This document shows, piece after piece, positions 36,400-46,950 of a DNA stretch of 64,000 nucleotides (its first letter is position 1; each line of letters begins with the position of its first letter). Where the stretch lies: contig CM043969.1 of the NCBI GenBank assembly GCA_014529385.2, forward strand, positions 23,476,946-23,540,945, read 5' to 3'. The notes below the pieces were generated by a model, which did not search any database, was not told the DNA's origin, and was given only the letters and a program-made list of their open reading frames with translations. A program made the translations under genes and the position numbers. Origin of the DNA: Adiantum capillus-veneris (Eukaryota > Streptophyta > Polypodiopsida > Polypodiales > Pteridaceae).

Positions 36400-37210
36400 A
36401 AGACTAGGGTTTGGAAAGAAGTAAAATCAAAGAAGCCCAACCATTCTCTCTTGCACTCACACGCACAAAGAAAGAACACAAAAGAGAATGTCAAAATAAC
36501 ACAAAGATGAAAACATCAAGGCTATGGTCATATCGTAAAATGGGTAATATGAAAGGGTTAATAGATGAGTTAATGGCATTCAATCTTGGCTGACCAAATA
36601 TGCTACGAATTGTTCTTTGGAATTGTAGTTTTGTGCTTACCATAATATATATATTTTGTCTAGTGATTTGGATTAATTGTGTGTACAAATCCTCTTGGTT
36701 CATATCAAGATAACTATGCTTACGTCAAAAGAAAAGTTATAGTCTATGAGAGGTAGTATAATGGGATCCGGTGATAGAAGTATTTCATTGAGCCTTTCAA
36801 GGCCAAAGAGAAACACTATACGTTGTTGAAAGTGTATTTTACGGCTAATCCATACGTTAATTCTAATAGATCGTACAAAGTGAAAGTGATAGAAATTATC
36901 ATCATGTGGATTATTCATCTAGGATAGTATGTGAGAAATGTAGATATGAGAGAAGTGAAGAGATGAGAAGTTTCCCTCCCAAGCTCTATTCTTGCCCGTA
37001 GGCAATAAGGATACTGCGGGGAGAGATGTACCTGTAGCAAAGAGAACCTAAAATTTGTAGAGAGGATGAATTACTAAGAATGAGAGAGATAGGTTTGGTT
37101 AAGGATATGAGATTAGATACATATATATATATATATATATATATGTTGGATTAGAGATGAAAATGAAAACTACAAGAAATCAAGAAAACATCAATGTAGA
37201 ACACATCTTA
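36400..37210 (-). pseudogene. Fragment K: leader with two pre-gag segment-d ORFs in tandem
   Basis: Minus ORFs 36918-36700 (FQQRIVFLFGLERLNEIL ... LIDYNFSFDVSIVILI) and 36703-36491 (LQFQRTIRSIFGQPRLNAI ... LRYDHSLDVFIFVLF) overlap by ATGA and are diverged copies of the same module found once in G and in each L unit. They lie downstream of the K LTR and PBS, the same place as in G. A TA tract (37121-37144) lies in the leader. Confidence 0.55.
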
Positions 37211-37230
37211 CTTGAAACCCTTCGGCACCA
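37211..37230 (-). other. Fragment K: primer-binding site
   Basis: Minus strand TGGTGCCGAAGGGTTTCAAG, four bases after the LTR end CCATCA. It differs from the GCCCCCAC type in F, G and L, so K belongs to another primer class. Confidence 0.5.
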
Positions 37231-37234
37231 TTAT

Positions 37235-38316
37235 TGATGGAGAGAGAAGAAGAGGGGAGAATTCAACGTTGATTGATACGCCAAGTCCAAGACCTTCTTT
37301 GATTAGAGTTGATCTTCCAAGGATAGCGTACAAGAATGGCTAGTCTTCCTCTAGGAGAAAGTATAGGCTTGGGCTTATGTTAATGGCTAAGTACAATTAG
37401 GCATTACTACTCACTCCCTCAAGAATTCCTCTCATCAATGGCTTGAATGATTGAGTTCTTTTCAAGGAAGAAAAGGTCCCCTTTTATAGGTGAAGGGAAC
37501 CCCCAAGGGTTTACACAAGAAGAGAGGAGCCAGTGTGAACAGGAATTGGAAAAGTTGGAAATGAGTTGTCCTTGCATGATGTGGGCAGACTGGGGTCCAG
37601 TATTTCAATCATATCTCCTCAACCGTAGCTCCAAATAAAAAAGTAAAAATATGGGCAGAAAATTCAGCTCATTAGCTACGATTTTCATTTTAAAATTGTT
37701 TTCCAATTTGGATTGGAACCTTGTGTAAAAAAACATCAAAATAGGGTCCATTTCTGGCAGCAAAAGTCTTCCTGTGGTCCCCTTAGCCTAGACTTTCATT
37801 TGATTCCAAAGGACACCTCATGCCATATGAAAGCATAACATTGCTCCTTGACAAAGTTTTGTAATCATGCTTGAAATAATGCATTAAAATAAGTGTATCT
37901 TTGAAATCATGCCACCTAGTGTCCCACTAGGATTTGTTGATTCCCTCCTAGTAGCTATTTAAAAAGAAATATAAGAAAAATATGAAAAATACATAGAATA
38001 TATGTATATTGGAGTTTACCCTAAATATAGGATCTAGCTAGGGTGTGAGATGATAATGAGATAGTAGAAATAAAGAATCAATTCTTTTTGCCCCAAGTTA
38101 AAGAGGCGGAGCTATTGATGCTTTTCCCATAGTATTTTCTGATGGTAAAGTAAGAATAGGTTACCCTTGAGAAAAATAATAGGATGAGATAGAAGGCTTA
38201 TTATTATACTTAAATATGCATATGTACATTATAGAGAAAGATAATTATGTATCTAAAAAGTTACAAGATAACTCTTGTAGGATGCGTTCCCACCATGTAC
38301 GTGTCACAACACAACA
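37235..38316 (-). mobile_element. Fragment K: LTR
   Basis: On the minus strand it begins TGTTGTGTTGTGACACG after the polypurine tract TAGAGGGGGTGGA (38329-38317), has a TATAAAAGG box near 37484-37476 and ends CTCTCCATCA at 37235. Internal sequence flanks it on both sides (acidic ORF upstream, PBS and pre-gag downstream), so it sat between two tandem units or is an element joined by recombination. No second copy is in the window. Confidence 0.6.
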
Positions 38317-40773
38317 TCCACCCCCTCTAAACCTGCACATCCTCCGGCATGTGCCAACCTCATGGTAACTTGTGAAAGCAACTGTATCCCCTGTCATCCC
38401 ATGAACTCCTCCAGGATCATATGGGTAACTCAAAAACTTGTATTGTACTAAGCATTGAAATTCTCCGCATCTTTTAATTCCTCTCGGATAAGAAGGAATT
38501 GTTATATACATCTGTCTCCAAAACATCTGTAACAAATCTCCATTATGCGCAAAATCTTCATGATGAAGAGACATAAGTTCCTCATCCTCCTCTTCAAAAA
38601 ACACTTCCAGGCTTCCTGTAATATACTCGAAAGATTTTTGAAACTGCACTTTAACCTTCTCACCAACCTCTAAATCCATATGTACCTCTTTCGCATAGAA
38701 GTCTGAATCTGCATCTTCATTCTCAAAAGAATCCTCTAGATAGCCTTTCTCAACATCGAGAGAAACCTCAAAAATATGCATGGTAAACCTCTCATCAATT
38801 CTCTCACCTTTTACCAAATACCTCTCCAGCTTTACATCATAAAACTTTGCATACCTCTCAAATATGGTGTCTAATTCCCTTTCCAAATCATCCTGGTAGG
38901 TATGCTCCCGGTCACTTGTAACCGACTGCTCAAAAACCTCCTTGGAGTTAGTCTCCGACACAATATCTTCACCCCTTCTTCCTTTTTGACCCATCCCTAA
39001 ATTATCTTCAACTGAATCATGTCTCCACTCATCTAGGGAGAACCCTTGTTCATTACATGACTCTGGTGTCAGCATAGAGCTAGCATCCTCTTCTTGCTTC
39101 AAGGCATCACCATGTATACCCTTCCTATCCATAGCAGATAGATGCTCACAAACCTGCTTGCAATTTATACCCTGTGACACAAGACCTAAATCCCTTTTAG
39201 GCCTCAGATATTGTTTGCATACCTGCAGGCAACCAAAATTCTTAGAACCCTGTAAAGTAGGCACTTTATGGAAAGCATCTTTATTTGCATCTTCACACAG
39301 ATCACAAATATCACCCCAATCACAGACCATATCCGAAGAGGTTTCTTGCTCTTCTACTCTATCCTCTGATGTCACTTCAACCTGTATAGCATTCCCAAAC
39401 ACTTCTCTATCGTTGATTTGTGAATCTTGAAGATTCATAGCTTCATCCGCAGAACCCCAATCCTCATGCATAGAATCTTCATCTGTCATTCCTTCCTCTA
39501 CCATGGAATTGTGGAAGCTTGCTGCATCTAGCTCTAAATAAGGCACAATTTCATGAGTCATCTGCATCACATCTGCTACCCCATATATACAAGACATACA
39601 TATTACTCTGTCAATGCACTCCTCTTCTTCCACCTCGTCTAACTGAGGTACTTCACAATCCGCAATGCTACTAGCAGAGCTATACTCACAAAGGAAGAGG
39701 TTTTCAGTCACCCCCTCTAAATTAGCACTTTCGCAGCTAGGTATATCCATTTGGGTAGTACTACATGCATCAAACTCGCATAGGAAAGCATTGATAATGA
39801 CTTCTTCATCCTGGTATATGTCTTCAGCATAGGCATCCGGCTCTTCTAAACTTGGTAAAAGTTCCTGGATCTGCTCAAAAGTAGATTGTAGCACATCACT
39901 AATATAGCCGTCTTCCACCTGTTTTCCCTTCACATCCTCTGTCAAAACCATAGCATCCTCATCCTTGTATATACACTCATGTGCATCTTCAAACGAATCA
40001 AAAGGAGCGTCCAAATCATCTATCATAGCCGACGAGTTTGCATCATCCTCTAAGTCGCTTTGAGCTGTTTCAGGCGCTTGGATAGCATCATGAGAGTCAT
40101 TATCTTGAGATACAAAGGTTACAAGACCCAAACGTGCATAAATAGCTTCCACTATGTCTGCTTCATCTGCATACAATAAATTTGCATATTGCAAAAGATA
40201 TTCATCTATTACTGCTTCTAAATTAGTATGTATGGATGTGTTGACACTTGCATGGATTACAGGAGACACCAACTCTAGCTGGTCACATCCACTTCCACTC
40301 TGCTCAACATCATGTAAGCTAGACACAACCAAAGCATAACAATCTGATGCATAAGATGCATGGCAAGAGCCTGAACGAGTACGACTAGACAAAGGTGCAT
40401 CCAATTTATTGTCACACAAAGTGTGCACCAGCCATTTTGGCATATCTTTAGCCTGCTCATTTTCAGCCCTTTCCTCATGAAATACATCATGTACATCAGC
40501 ATCAGTAATAGGCTGATCTGTAACATTTTTAGAAACCCCCATAGGCTGTACATTTGCCTCATTGGAACTAACATTCGTATTTCCACCATTGAAAAGAGGC
40601 AACAAAGTGTCATAAATGTCCTGCGAGCTTACATTATTGTCTCTAGTACATGATAGCAAGGGCTGAACAAAATCTTCCACAAACACTATAACCCGTGAAA
40701 CCAAAATACGCTTTGTTTGCTGATGATATAACCTGTAGCCTTTGCTTTCAGCATTATAACACTTATCATCCAA
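38245..40773 (-). CDS. 842-codon ORF: copia linker fused in frame to a long acidic ORF
   Basis: The first ~155 residues are copia integrase-RT linker (DDKCYNAESKGYRLYHQQTK, ILVSR, PKWLVHTL, SRTRSGS, YALVVSSLHDVEQ). From about residue 157 (plus ~40305) the text changes to ~690 residues, very acidic, with few Lys/Arg, no transmembrane segment or enzyme motif I can see, and scattered Cys (CDWGDICDLCEDA, CLQVCKQYL). The last ~24 residues are encoded across the polypurine tract into the K LTR (RFRGGGCCVVTRTWWERIL). So the acidic part was probably the 3' ORF (env-like position) of K. It has no internal stop over 690 codons, unlike everything around it. Confidence 0.6.
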   Translation of the reverse strand: MDDKCYNAESKGYRLYHQQTKRILVSRVIVFVEDFVQPLLSCTRDNNVSSQDIYDTLLPLFNGGNTNVSSNEANVQPMGVSKNVTDQPITDADVHDVFHEERAENEQAKDMPKWLVHTLCDNKLDAPLSSRTRSGSCHASYASDCYALVVSSLHDVEQSGSGCDQLELVSPVIHASVNTSIHTNLEAVIDEYLLQYANLLYADEADIVEAIYARLGLVTFVSQDNDSHDAIQAPETAQSDLEDDANSSAMIDDLDAPFDSFEDAHECIYKDEDAMVLTEDVKGKQVEDGYISDVLQSTFEQIQELLPSLEEPDAYAEDIYQDEEVIINAFLCEFDACSTTQMDIPSCESANLEGVTENLFLCEYSSASSIADCEVPQLDEVEEEECIDRVICMSCIYGVADVMQMTHEIVPYLELDAASFHNSMVEEGMTDEDSMHEDWGSADEAMNLQDSQINDREVFGNAIQVEVTSEDRVEEQETSSDMVCDWGDICDLCEDANKDAFHKVPTLQGSKNFGCLQVCKQYLRPKRDLGLVSQGINCKQVCEHLSAMDRKGIHGDALKQEEDASSMLTPESCNEQGFSLDEWRHDSVEDNLGMGQKGRRGEDIVSETNSKEVFEQSVTSDREHTYQDDLERELDTIFERYAKFYDVKLERYLVKGERIDERFTMHIFEVSLDVEKGYLEDSFENEDADSDFYAKEVHMDLEVGEKVKVQFQKSFEYITGSLEVFFEEEDEELMSLHHEDFAHNGDLLQMFWRQMYITIPSYPRGIKRCGEFQCLVQYKFLSYPYDPGGVHGMTGDTVAFTSYHEVGTCRRMCRFRGGGCCVVTRTWWERILQELSCNFLDT

Positions 40774-40804
40774 TTTTCAGCGCTGTGTTGTGACACCAAA
40801 GCAT
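40305..40804 (-). pseudogene. Element J: integrase-RT linker, broken by L
   Basis: The minus strand continues the integrase tail as AYALVSQHSAE, then (one base missing) KLDDKCYNAESKGYRLY, matching the GCLA break at 57375. It runs to SLHDVEQ, where RT should begin but K starts. Confidence 0.75.
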
Positions 40805-40808
40805 ATGC

Positions 40809-41116
40809 TGATAGCTGGCTTTCGAAGCCATGCCCGTGAGAACCACACCCTAAGGAAGGGAGGGTTTGTTACCAAGAAAAAAAACAAAACAAAGAAAAGG
40901 ACTTTACCATTCACCAACCCCCCCCCCCCCCCCCCCCCCCCCAAGGTTAACCACCGGTGGGTCACCGCCAGATTGGCCACACCCCTCTAATATCACCACA
41001 AGACGATCTCTCTCTCTCTCTCTCTCCTACACACCCGTTGCATCATCCGGCCCGGTAGGCACCTTTGGTATCTCTGCCACACTTCAGCCCCGGCGGATAT
41101 CCTCTGTCTCTTCCAA

Positions 41117-41192
<76 letters not shown>

Positions 41193-41884
41193 CTGCTTGT
41201 CCACACTCTAGCCACGGTGGGCCGCACCCCCACCTCCTCTCGTCCACACCCCCCCTTCGGCCTTAAGCACCCCCCCCCCCTTTTTTGGCAGACCATTAGC
41301 CTAAACACCCCCCCCCCCCCCTTCCCCACCCCCCTATCTACACCTAGCTCTCTCCCCCCCTCTCTCTTGGAAGTAGCCATGGCGGGCCTTAGGGCAAGTT
41401 TCACCTCACCCTTCCTCCATCTCTCTCACCCTCTCTTCTCTCCCTCCTGTAACATCTCCCCCCTCTCACTCTCTCTCCCTCTCTTTCCTTGGTGGGAACC
41501 ACCCCCCTTACGTACTCCCTCTCCCTCTCTCGTTGACTAAAACACCCCCCTCCCCTCCTTGTCGTGCCCGTTGTCCACTACCCCCTCCCCCGGGCCTTGC
41601 GCTCATCCCCTCCCTGCCGCGCGCGTTTCCTGCCATACACCACACCCTCCCAACCCCTATCCCCTCCCTCACCATGTACCCCCCCCCACTCTCACTCTCA
41701 CTCGCACTCTATCTCGCCCGCTCACTGCCCGGCTCCACACCACTGTAAGCTCACGCTCCCTGTACACTGCCGCACCCGCATGCTATCCACACACACTCAC
41801 ACACACACATACACTCACCCACTGCACACGCCCACACACACACTCACACACAACCCCCCCTTTTCACCATCCTCACCCCCCCAT
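40809..41884 (+). repeat. Element L: first LTR, 3' part deleted
   Basis: TGATAGCTGGC... matches 52211-53290: poly-C tract (40919-40942), CT microsatellite (about 41121-41188) and CA/ACACTC-rich stretch. It stops at CCCCCCATC and jumps into pre-gag text (AGGTGCGAGGTCGG). The word CATC occurs in both parents, so the deletion probably used this microhomology. Confidence 0.8.
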
Positions 41885-42920
41885 CAGGTGCGAGGTCGGT
41901 GAAGTGCCATCACTGTTGTCAACCAAGACACACTGTCAATGAGTGCCAGCAACGAAGGCAGCGAAAGGGCTGAAATCGTCTACATCAACATTCATCGCGA
42001 AGAAGTCATTCACATTAAACAAGGAAAGAAAACGGTGAGGCCTCTTTTCCTTAAAGAAACTGCAGTCAAAGTTATAACCTTTACTCCAAAGTGGCCTAAA
42101 GGGGCTTCTCGAGCCAAAGGTAAGGAGATGCTAAGCCAGTCTGAAAACATATGACCCCGAAGGGAGAAGCATCTGGCCAAGAAAGTGCTTCAAGATCAGA
42201 AAGCCGGGTAGTACCCAACTTGCCAAAGAGGAAGTCATCCAAAGCTAAGCGGCGGAAAGTCGCCTACCGATTTTCACCACGCATGCAAGTGCTACCAATC
42301 CACTTCGACAATTTTTGAAGAAGAAGTGGTAAGGAGATTCCCATGTTGTAGGGAAGATTGGTTCGGCTACTGCTCTCGCTGTTTTGGAAGATGGGTAGAG
42401 GATCTTCCTCCTCTCCCGATACAACTTATCCTGAAGAAGCTTTCCACCACGGGTGAAACCCAGTGGGCTGGGGATGAATTTCAACTGAGTGTATTATAAT
42501 TCATGTAGCACGCCGGCTATGGAAATTACCTCCAATTGCTACTAGCCAAGAGGCTGGGAGTGGTCATACGCGTCGCCATCACCCCGTACGTGCTGAGCGA
42601 CGAAGGAAAGGTAGAGCCCATGAAAGGCGACGACCTCCTGTGGATGTGCCGACTCATCAACACTGGCACGGTAAGAGTATAAGTAAGTATTCCACCCTCT
42701 GTGCATGATGAAAAACAGGTCGACAGCATTCTCGTTCAGATTCGTGCAGCATATGCATGTGAATATCTATGTAGATAGGGAAGTCTTCTACCAACAGAAG
42801 ATCGTATACCTATTCGATGTGACGGTGCTAGGAGAAATCCTCAATTCCCCAAACCCTATCATTCTCCCCATATTAGATTACCATCATTCCTTTAATGTTT
42901 CTATCTTTATCCTATTTTAA
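41885..42920 (+). pseudogene. Element L unit 1: pre-gag leader ORFs with zinc knuckle
   Basis: Segment a is only the end, RSVKCHHCCQPRHTVNEC (C-x2-C-x4-H-x4-C, 41905-41946). Segment b starts at ATG 41939 one base ahead (MSASNEGSERAEIVYINI ... TPKWPKG) and ends at 42153. Segment c starts at overlapping ATG 42151 (MTPKGEASGQ, KVAYRFSPRM, then frameshifted GETQWAGDE ... GDDLLWMCRLINTG). Segment d 42705-42920 ends HHSFNVSIFILF. CCAAAGGTAAGGAG and GGCACGGTAAGAGT resemble splice donors at the b/c and c/d steps. No known homologue. Confidence 0.6.
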
Positions 42921-43037
42921 CCTATCCACCCAACTCTGTAAAAAGCCACTATGAGCCGTTACTGTTGTTAATGCATTAAAATATATATATATATATTTAT
43001 ATAAAAAAATAGGTTTGTAATTTCCTGAGTCACTACC

Positions 43038-44513
43038 ATGGCAAGTATTTCTTTCCCCACGTTCAGTGGAAAGAAGGGAGAGGATCTCACCCACCAACTT
43101 TTTGGATGATTTCGACATTGCTTGTGTCGTTTCCAACAAAGATGATGACGCTTTATGATTTCAAAATTTTCCTCTCTACTGATTAAAGTAGAGGCCAAGT
43201 CCTGGTATAATGCATTGCCCCAGGCTACCAAGAATGCATGGGATGTGTTAAGGGATGCTTTTGTAAAGAGGTTTGGTGGAGGCACAACCTCGAAGAAGCT
43301 ATGGCAGCTATACTGACGGAATTGAAGTAGGGAGGTCTGTTAGAGTATGCCACCTACGAGTCCAAATTTGTGGTCTTGTGGGAGATATGGGTTGCCTCAC
43401 TGAAGGAGCGCCTAATTTCCTAAAGAAGGACCGTTTCATTGTTGGTCTATGGTTGCCGCTTAGAGAGAAGGTGAAGGGAAGGTTTCGTGCAACATGTGAG
43501 TTGGCAGCCGAAGTAGCCCTCCTTAAAGACAAGAAGCTGTGCATGCAAGCAAGAGTAAACAAGTCAGAGGAAACAAGCTCAGCTCGACCAACCCCAGTGA
43601 ATGCAACAGCCAATCATAGAACCCAATAGCAAGAGGCATCAGAAGAGCAGCAAGACCTGCTGAGTTGCATCACCACCCAACTAGAGAGTTTATATGTGCA
43701 TCTAGTGCAGCAAGGGCATGCACCTGTCAGGAAGAGGACAACGAAGGCAGAACCAAGAGTACCACTATTACAACTGTGGAGAAGACGGACATGGAATGTA
43801 CTCTGTCCACACCCAAGGAGGCAGAATTTCAATAGAGGGGGGAGACAGAATCAGATCTCTCCACCAAGAGCAAGACCACCACCACCTAGGCAACCAGGGC
43901 CGATTCCACCAGTCCAAATCCTTTGACCACCTATACAACAACAACCACCACCCCAACCTCTCAATCCACCACTACCCCCACCACCTGCTATGAACCAAGC
44001 GGTGAGTGTTATTAGCTTGGAGGCTAAAGGGTTATTAGCTTGGAGGCTAAAGGGAAGGCAAAGGTAGAAGAATCAGTTTGAGAGAAGCACAAAGGAAAAG
44101 CAAAGATAGAAGAAGTGGATGCTATGGGAGTGAAGCGTGCCAGGCACGAGGAAGCATCTCAGAGAGAAGAGAAAATGAAAGGGAAGGCCGAGTCTAGTAA
44201 GCAAGCAGCTAAACCACGACGAAAGATAGACATCATGGACTTCTCACTAGGTGAGTATGCAAAACCCTATGAATTAGTTCAGGATGTGTTAATGCAGGGC
44301 CCGAAGATAACTTGGCCCCAATTACTCCACCTTGCACCAAGAATGAGGAGGCAATGGACAAAGATAGTAAGTACCAGGAAATCAAGACCCAGGATAGCTG
44401 GGTCTATCTCTGGAAGGGATCTTGATGACATCCTACCGACCATGGATGCTCACATCAAGGGGCAACGAATCTCAAACGTGTACATAGATGTGGCGTGCAA
44501 ATATGCGTCATGA
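43038..44513 (+). pseudogene. Element L unit 1: gag
   Basis: Start MASISFPTFSGKKGEDLTHQL at 43038, then in changing frames AKSWYNALPQATKNAWDVLRDAF, KDRFIVGLWLPLREKVKGRF and a degenerate knuckle YYNCGEDGHG. A Pro-rich stretch (43860-43990) and basic linker (KPRRKIDIMDFSLGEYAKP, LAPRMRRQWTKIV) follow. The end (YIDVACKYAS) is a one-base-shifted protease start. Confidence 0.78.
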
Positions 44514-45739
44514 GTGAAAAGTTGATGCACCATCTAGGTCTAGAGGTAAGTAGGCCGGCACCCTGCCGAACCAAGATGACAAACACTGTAAGAGTAAAAT
44601 ACGTAGGCATTGTGAATGCGGTCAAAGTAAAAGCATTCAATACAGAAGTGGAGGTAGACATCTTTGTCATGCCACACAAAGGGGAGGGCTACCCCATCAT
44701 TCTTGGGAGGCCTTGGCTTATGGCTATGAAGGCCAAACAAGATTGGAGCACCGGAATGATTCAGATGAAGGATGCTAAAGGGAAATCCATATTCTACGAC
44801 ATGAAGACTGGGAAGCAGCGGAACATGATCTTGGAGGCTTCAAAAGATGAGTCCACTAGCGACTATTCGTCTACCTCAGGAGAAGAGACAACCACCACAG
44901 ACGGAAGTGACAATAGCATTAAAGTGATGGTGGTCATTCTTAAAGACCCAAAAAGATTGACACAATCTGAAACACCCCTGGCAAACCAAGAGGGATCATC
45001 AGGTACGCAGTCCTTGGAGGATGCAGGTAAGTTACAAAAAATGCTCTCAAAGGAGTTAATAGATGAAGAAAGGAAGGAATATGTCTCCATGCTAGGTAAC
45101 TTCACTAATTTGTTCATTGATGGCTATAAAAAGATCACAGGAATAACAATAGTGCAACACCACATAAAACTCAAGGAAGGCAGTAAACCCGTGGTGGAGA
45201 AGCTCAAAAGACTTGGAGTAATCCAACAAGAGGCACTGCTTAAGGAAGTGAGAAGTTTACTACAAGCAGGTTTCATCTACCCTGTTGAAGATTCAGAGTG
45301 GGTCTCCCCAGTAGTAGTCACACCAAAAAAAAAAGGTCAGTGGAGAGTCTATGTGGACTATAAACCTCTCAATGCATCCACGAAGAGGGATCACTTTCCC
45401 CTCCCATTTCAGGATGAAATACTCAATGAAGTGGTAGGTCACGAATGTTACACAGTGTGCAACGGCTACTCAAGATACTTCAAGATTAGCATTGTGGAAG
45501 AAGATCAAAAGAAGACAACCTTCATCACACCGTGGGGATTCTTTGCCTACAGAGTGATGCCGTTCGGCCTCACTAACGCCCCGGCCACATTTCAGCGCTA
45601 TGTGACCTTTGTTTTTCAATCCTACTTTGGAACATCAATACGGGTATTCATAGATGATTTTTGCATCTATAGTTCACGAGCCCTTCATTTAAGCAAAGTC
45701 TATCATGGCTTAACCAAGCTGCAAACCTTGGGTGCCTAG
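44495..45739 (+). pseudogene. Element L unit 1: protease-reverse transcriptase
   Basis: A 414-codon frame: protease remainder (QICVMSEKLMHHLGLEV, YPIILGRPWLMA), spacer, then RT: AGFIYPVEDSEWVSPVVVTPKKKGQWRVYVDYKPLNAS, PFGLTNAPATFQ and an intact catalytic VFIDDFCIYSS (45644-45676). The stop at 45737 cuts the thumb. Of all RTs here this is the only one with intact FIDD in a long frame. Confidence 0.88.
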
Positions 45740-46950
45740 CTCAACATGGATAAGTGTCACATTGGTGAAAGCAAAGTCACTCTCCTTGGCCATGTAATTT
45801 CAGAAAAAGGGATTGAGGCTTTGACCCTAGCAAGATCCATGCCTTGGTATCTTTGTTGTCACCCACCACCACTAAACAACTGGTTTCTTTCCTTCAGAAG
45901 GTAAGATACTTAAGCAGGTTCATTCACTTGCTATCCCAAGTGGTCCTTCCCCTACAACAACTCACCCAGAGGGATGTCTTCTCATGGAGTGAAGAGAATG
46001 AGCAACAATTTACTGAGGTAAAGAAAATCCTAGCTAAGCTTCCCACTATTTCACCACCTAAGTGGGACGAGCCATTTTATGTGAACCCTAGTGTAGGAAG
46101 TGATACACTCGGAGCCGTGCTAATGCAAAAGGACCCCCAAACTTCTTTCATGCGTCCTATTTACTTCTCTATTCGTGTCATGACCCCATCAAAAAAGGGA
46201 TTTACCGAAGTAGAACACATGGTCCTGGCACTAATGTTTGCTCCCACTAAGTTCTGCTCCTATCTCCTGCCTAGACCCTTTGTAATCCTGACAATGGAAG
46301 AGGTTCTCCAATATGTAATGCAACACATGGATGTCTCATCTAGGATCTCAAAGTGGTTAATTAGATTACAAGAGTTTGACTACACCATGCAAGTAGAAAA
46401 CTCCACCAGGGCTAGTTTAGAGGGAATTCTCCCTCATCGCCATTATGAGAAGAAGTTGAAGGTCAACACGGAAGGGAAGGAAGAAACACCAATGGTAGAG
46501 TGTCCAAGGCTAGAAAGAGCTCACTCTCTTTTCTTTGACGGAGCATACAAGAGAACAATGGACCAGCCTGCAGCTGGTGTAATCATTTTCAACGAGCAAA
46601 AAGAAAGAGTATTCTGCATCGGGCAGTTATTACACTCCCACTCCAACAATGAAGCAGAATATGCAGCCCTACTTCTTGGGTTGGAACAATGTATTTCACA
46701 AGGAATTCAGCCCTAAATGTGTTTGGCGATGCTTTGCTTTTGATAAGGCAGATAAATGGCACTTGGGTTTGTAAGAATCAAGTTTTACTTGGTCAACTAT
46801 GCCAAGTTAAGGATCTTCTAAGGAAGTTTGAAGCAGTGAGACTATTTCACGTCCCCAGAGCAGAAAATCAGGAAACATGCTCTAGCCAAGGAAAGAATAC
46901 AAGACGTTCCCGTAGGAGCCATCAAACTGAAGCTACCCCTCTTCAAAGGT
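45740..46950 (+). pseudogene. Element L unit 1: RNase H and second archaeal-type RNase H
   Basis: Frame 45844-46716: KQLVSFLQKVRYLSRF, then RNase H (FYVNPSVGSDTLGAVLMQK, FTEVEHMVLALMFA, VENSTRASLEGILP) and aRNH (LFFDGAYKRTMDQPAAGV, NNEAEYAALLLGLEQC). The aRNH continues one frame over (VFGDALLLIRQINGTW) to 46900. As in F, dual RNase H marks the Tat lineage. Confidence 0.83.
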
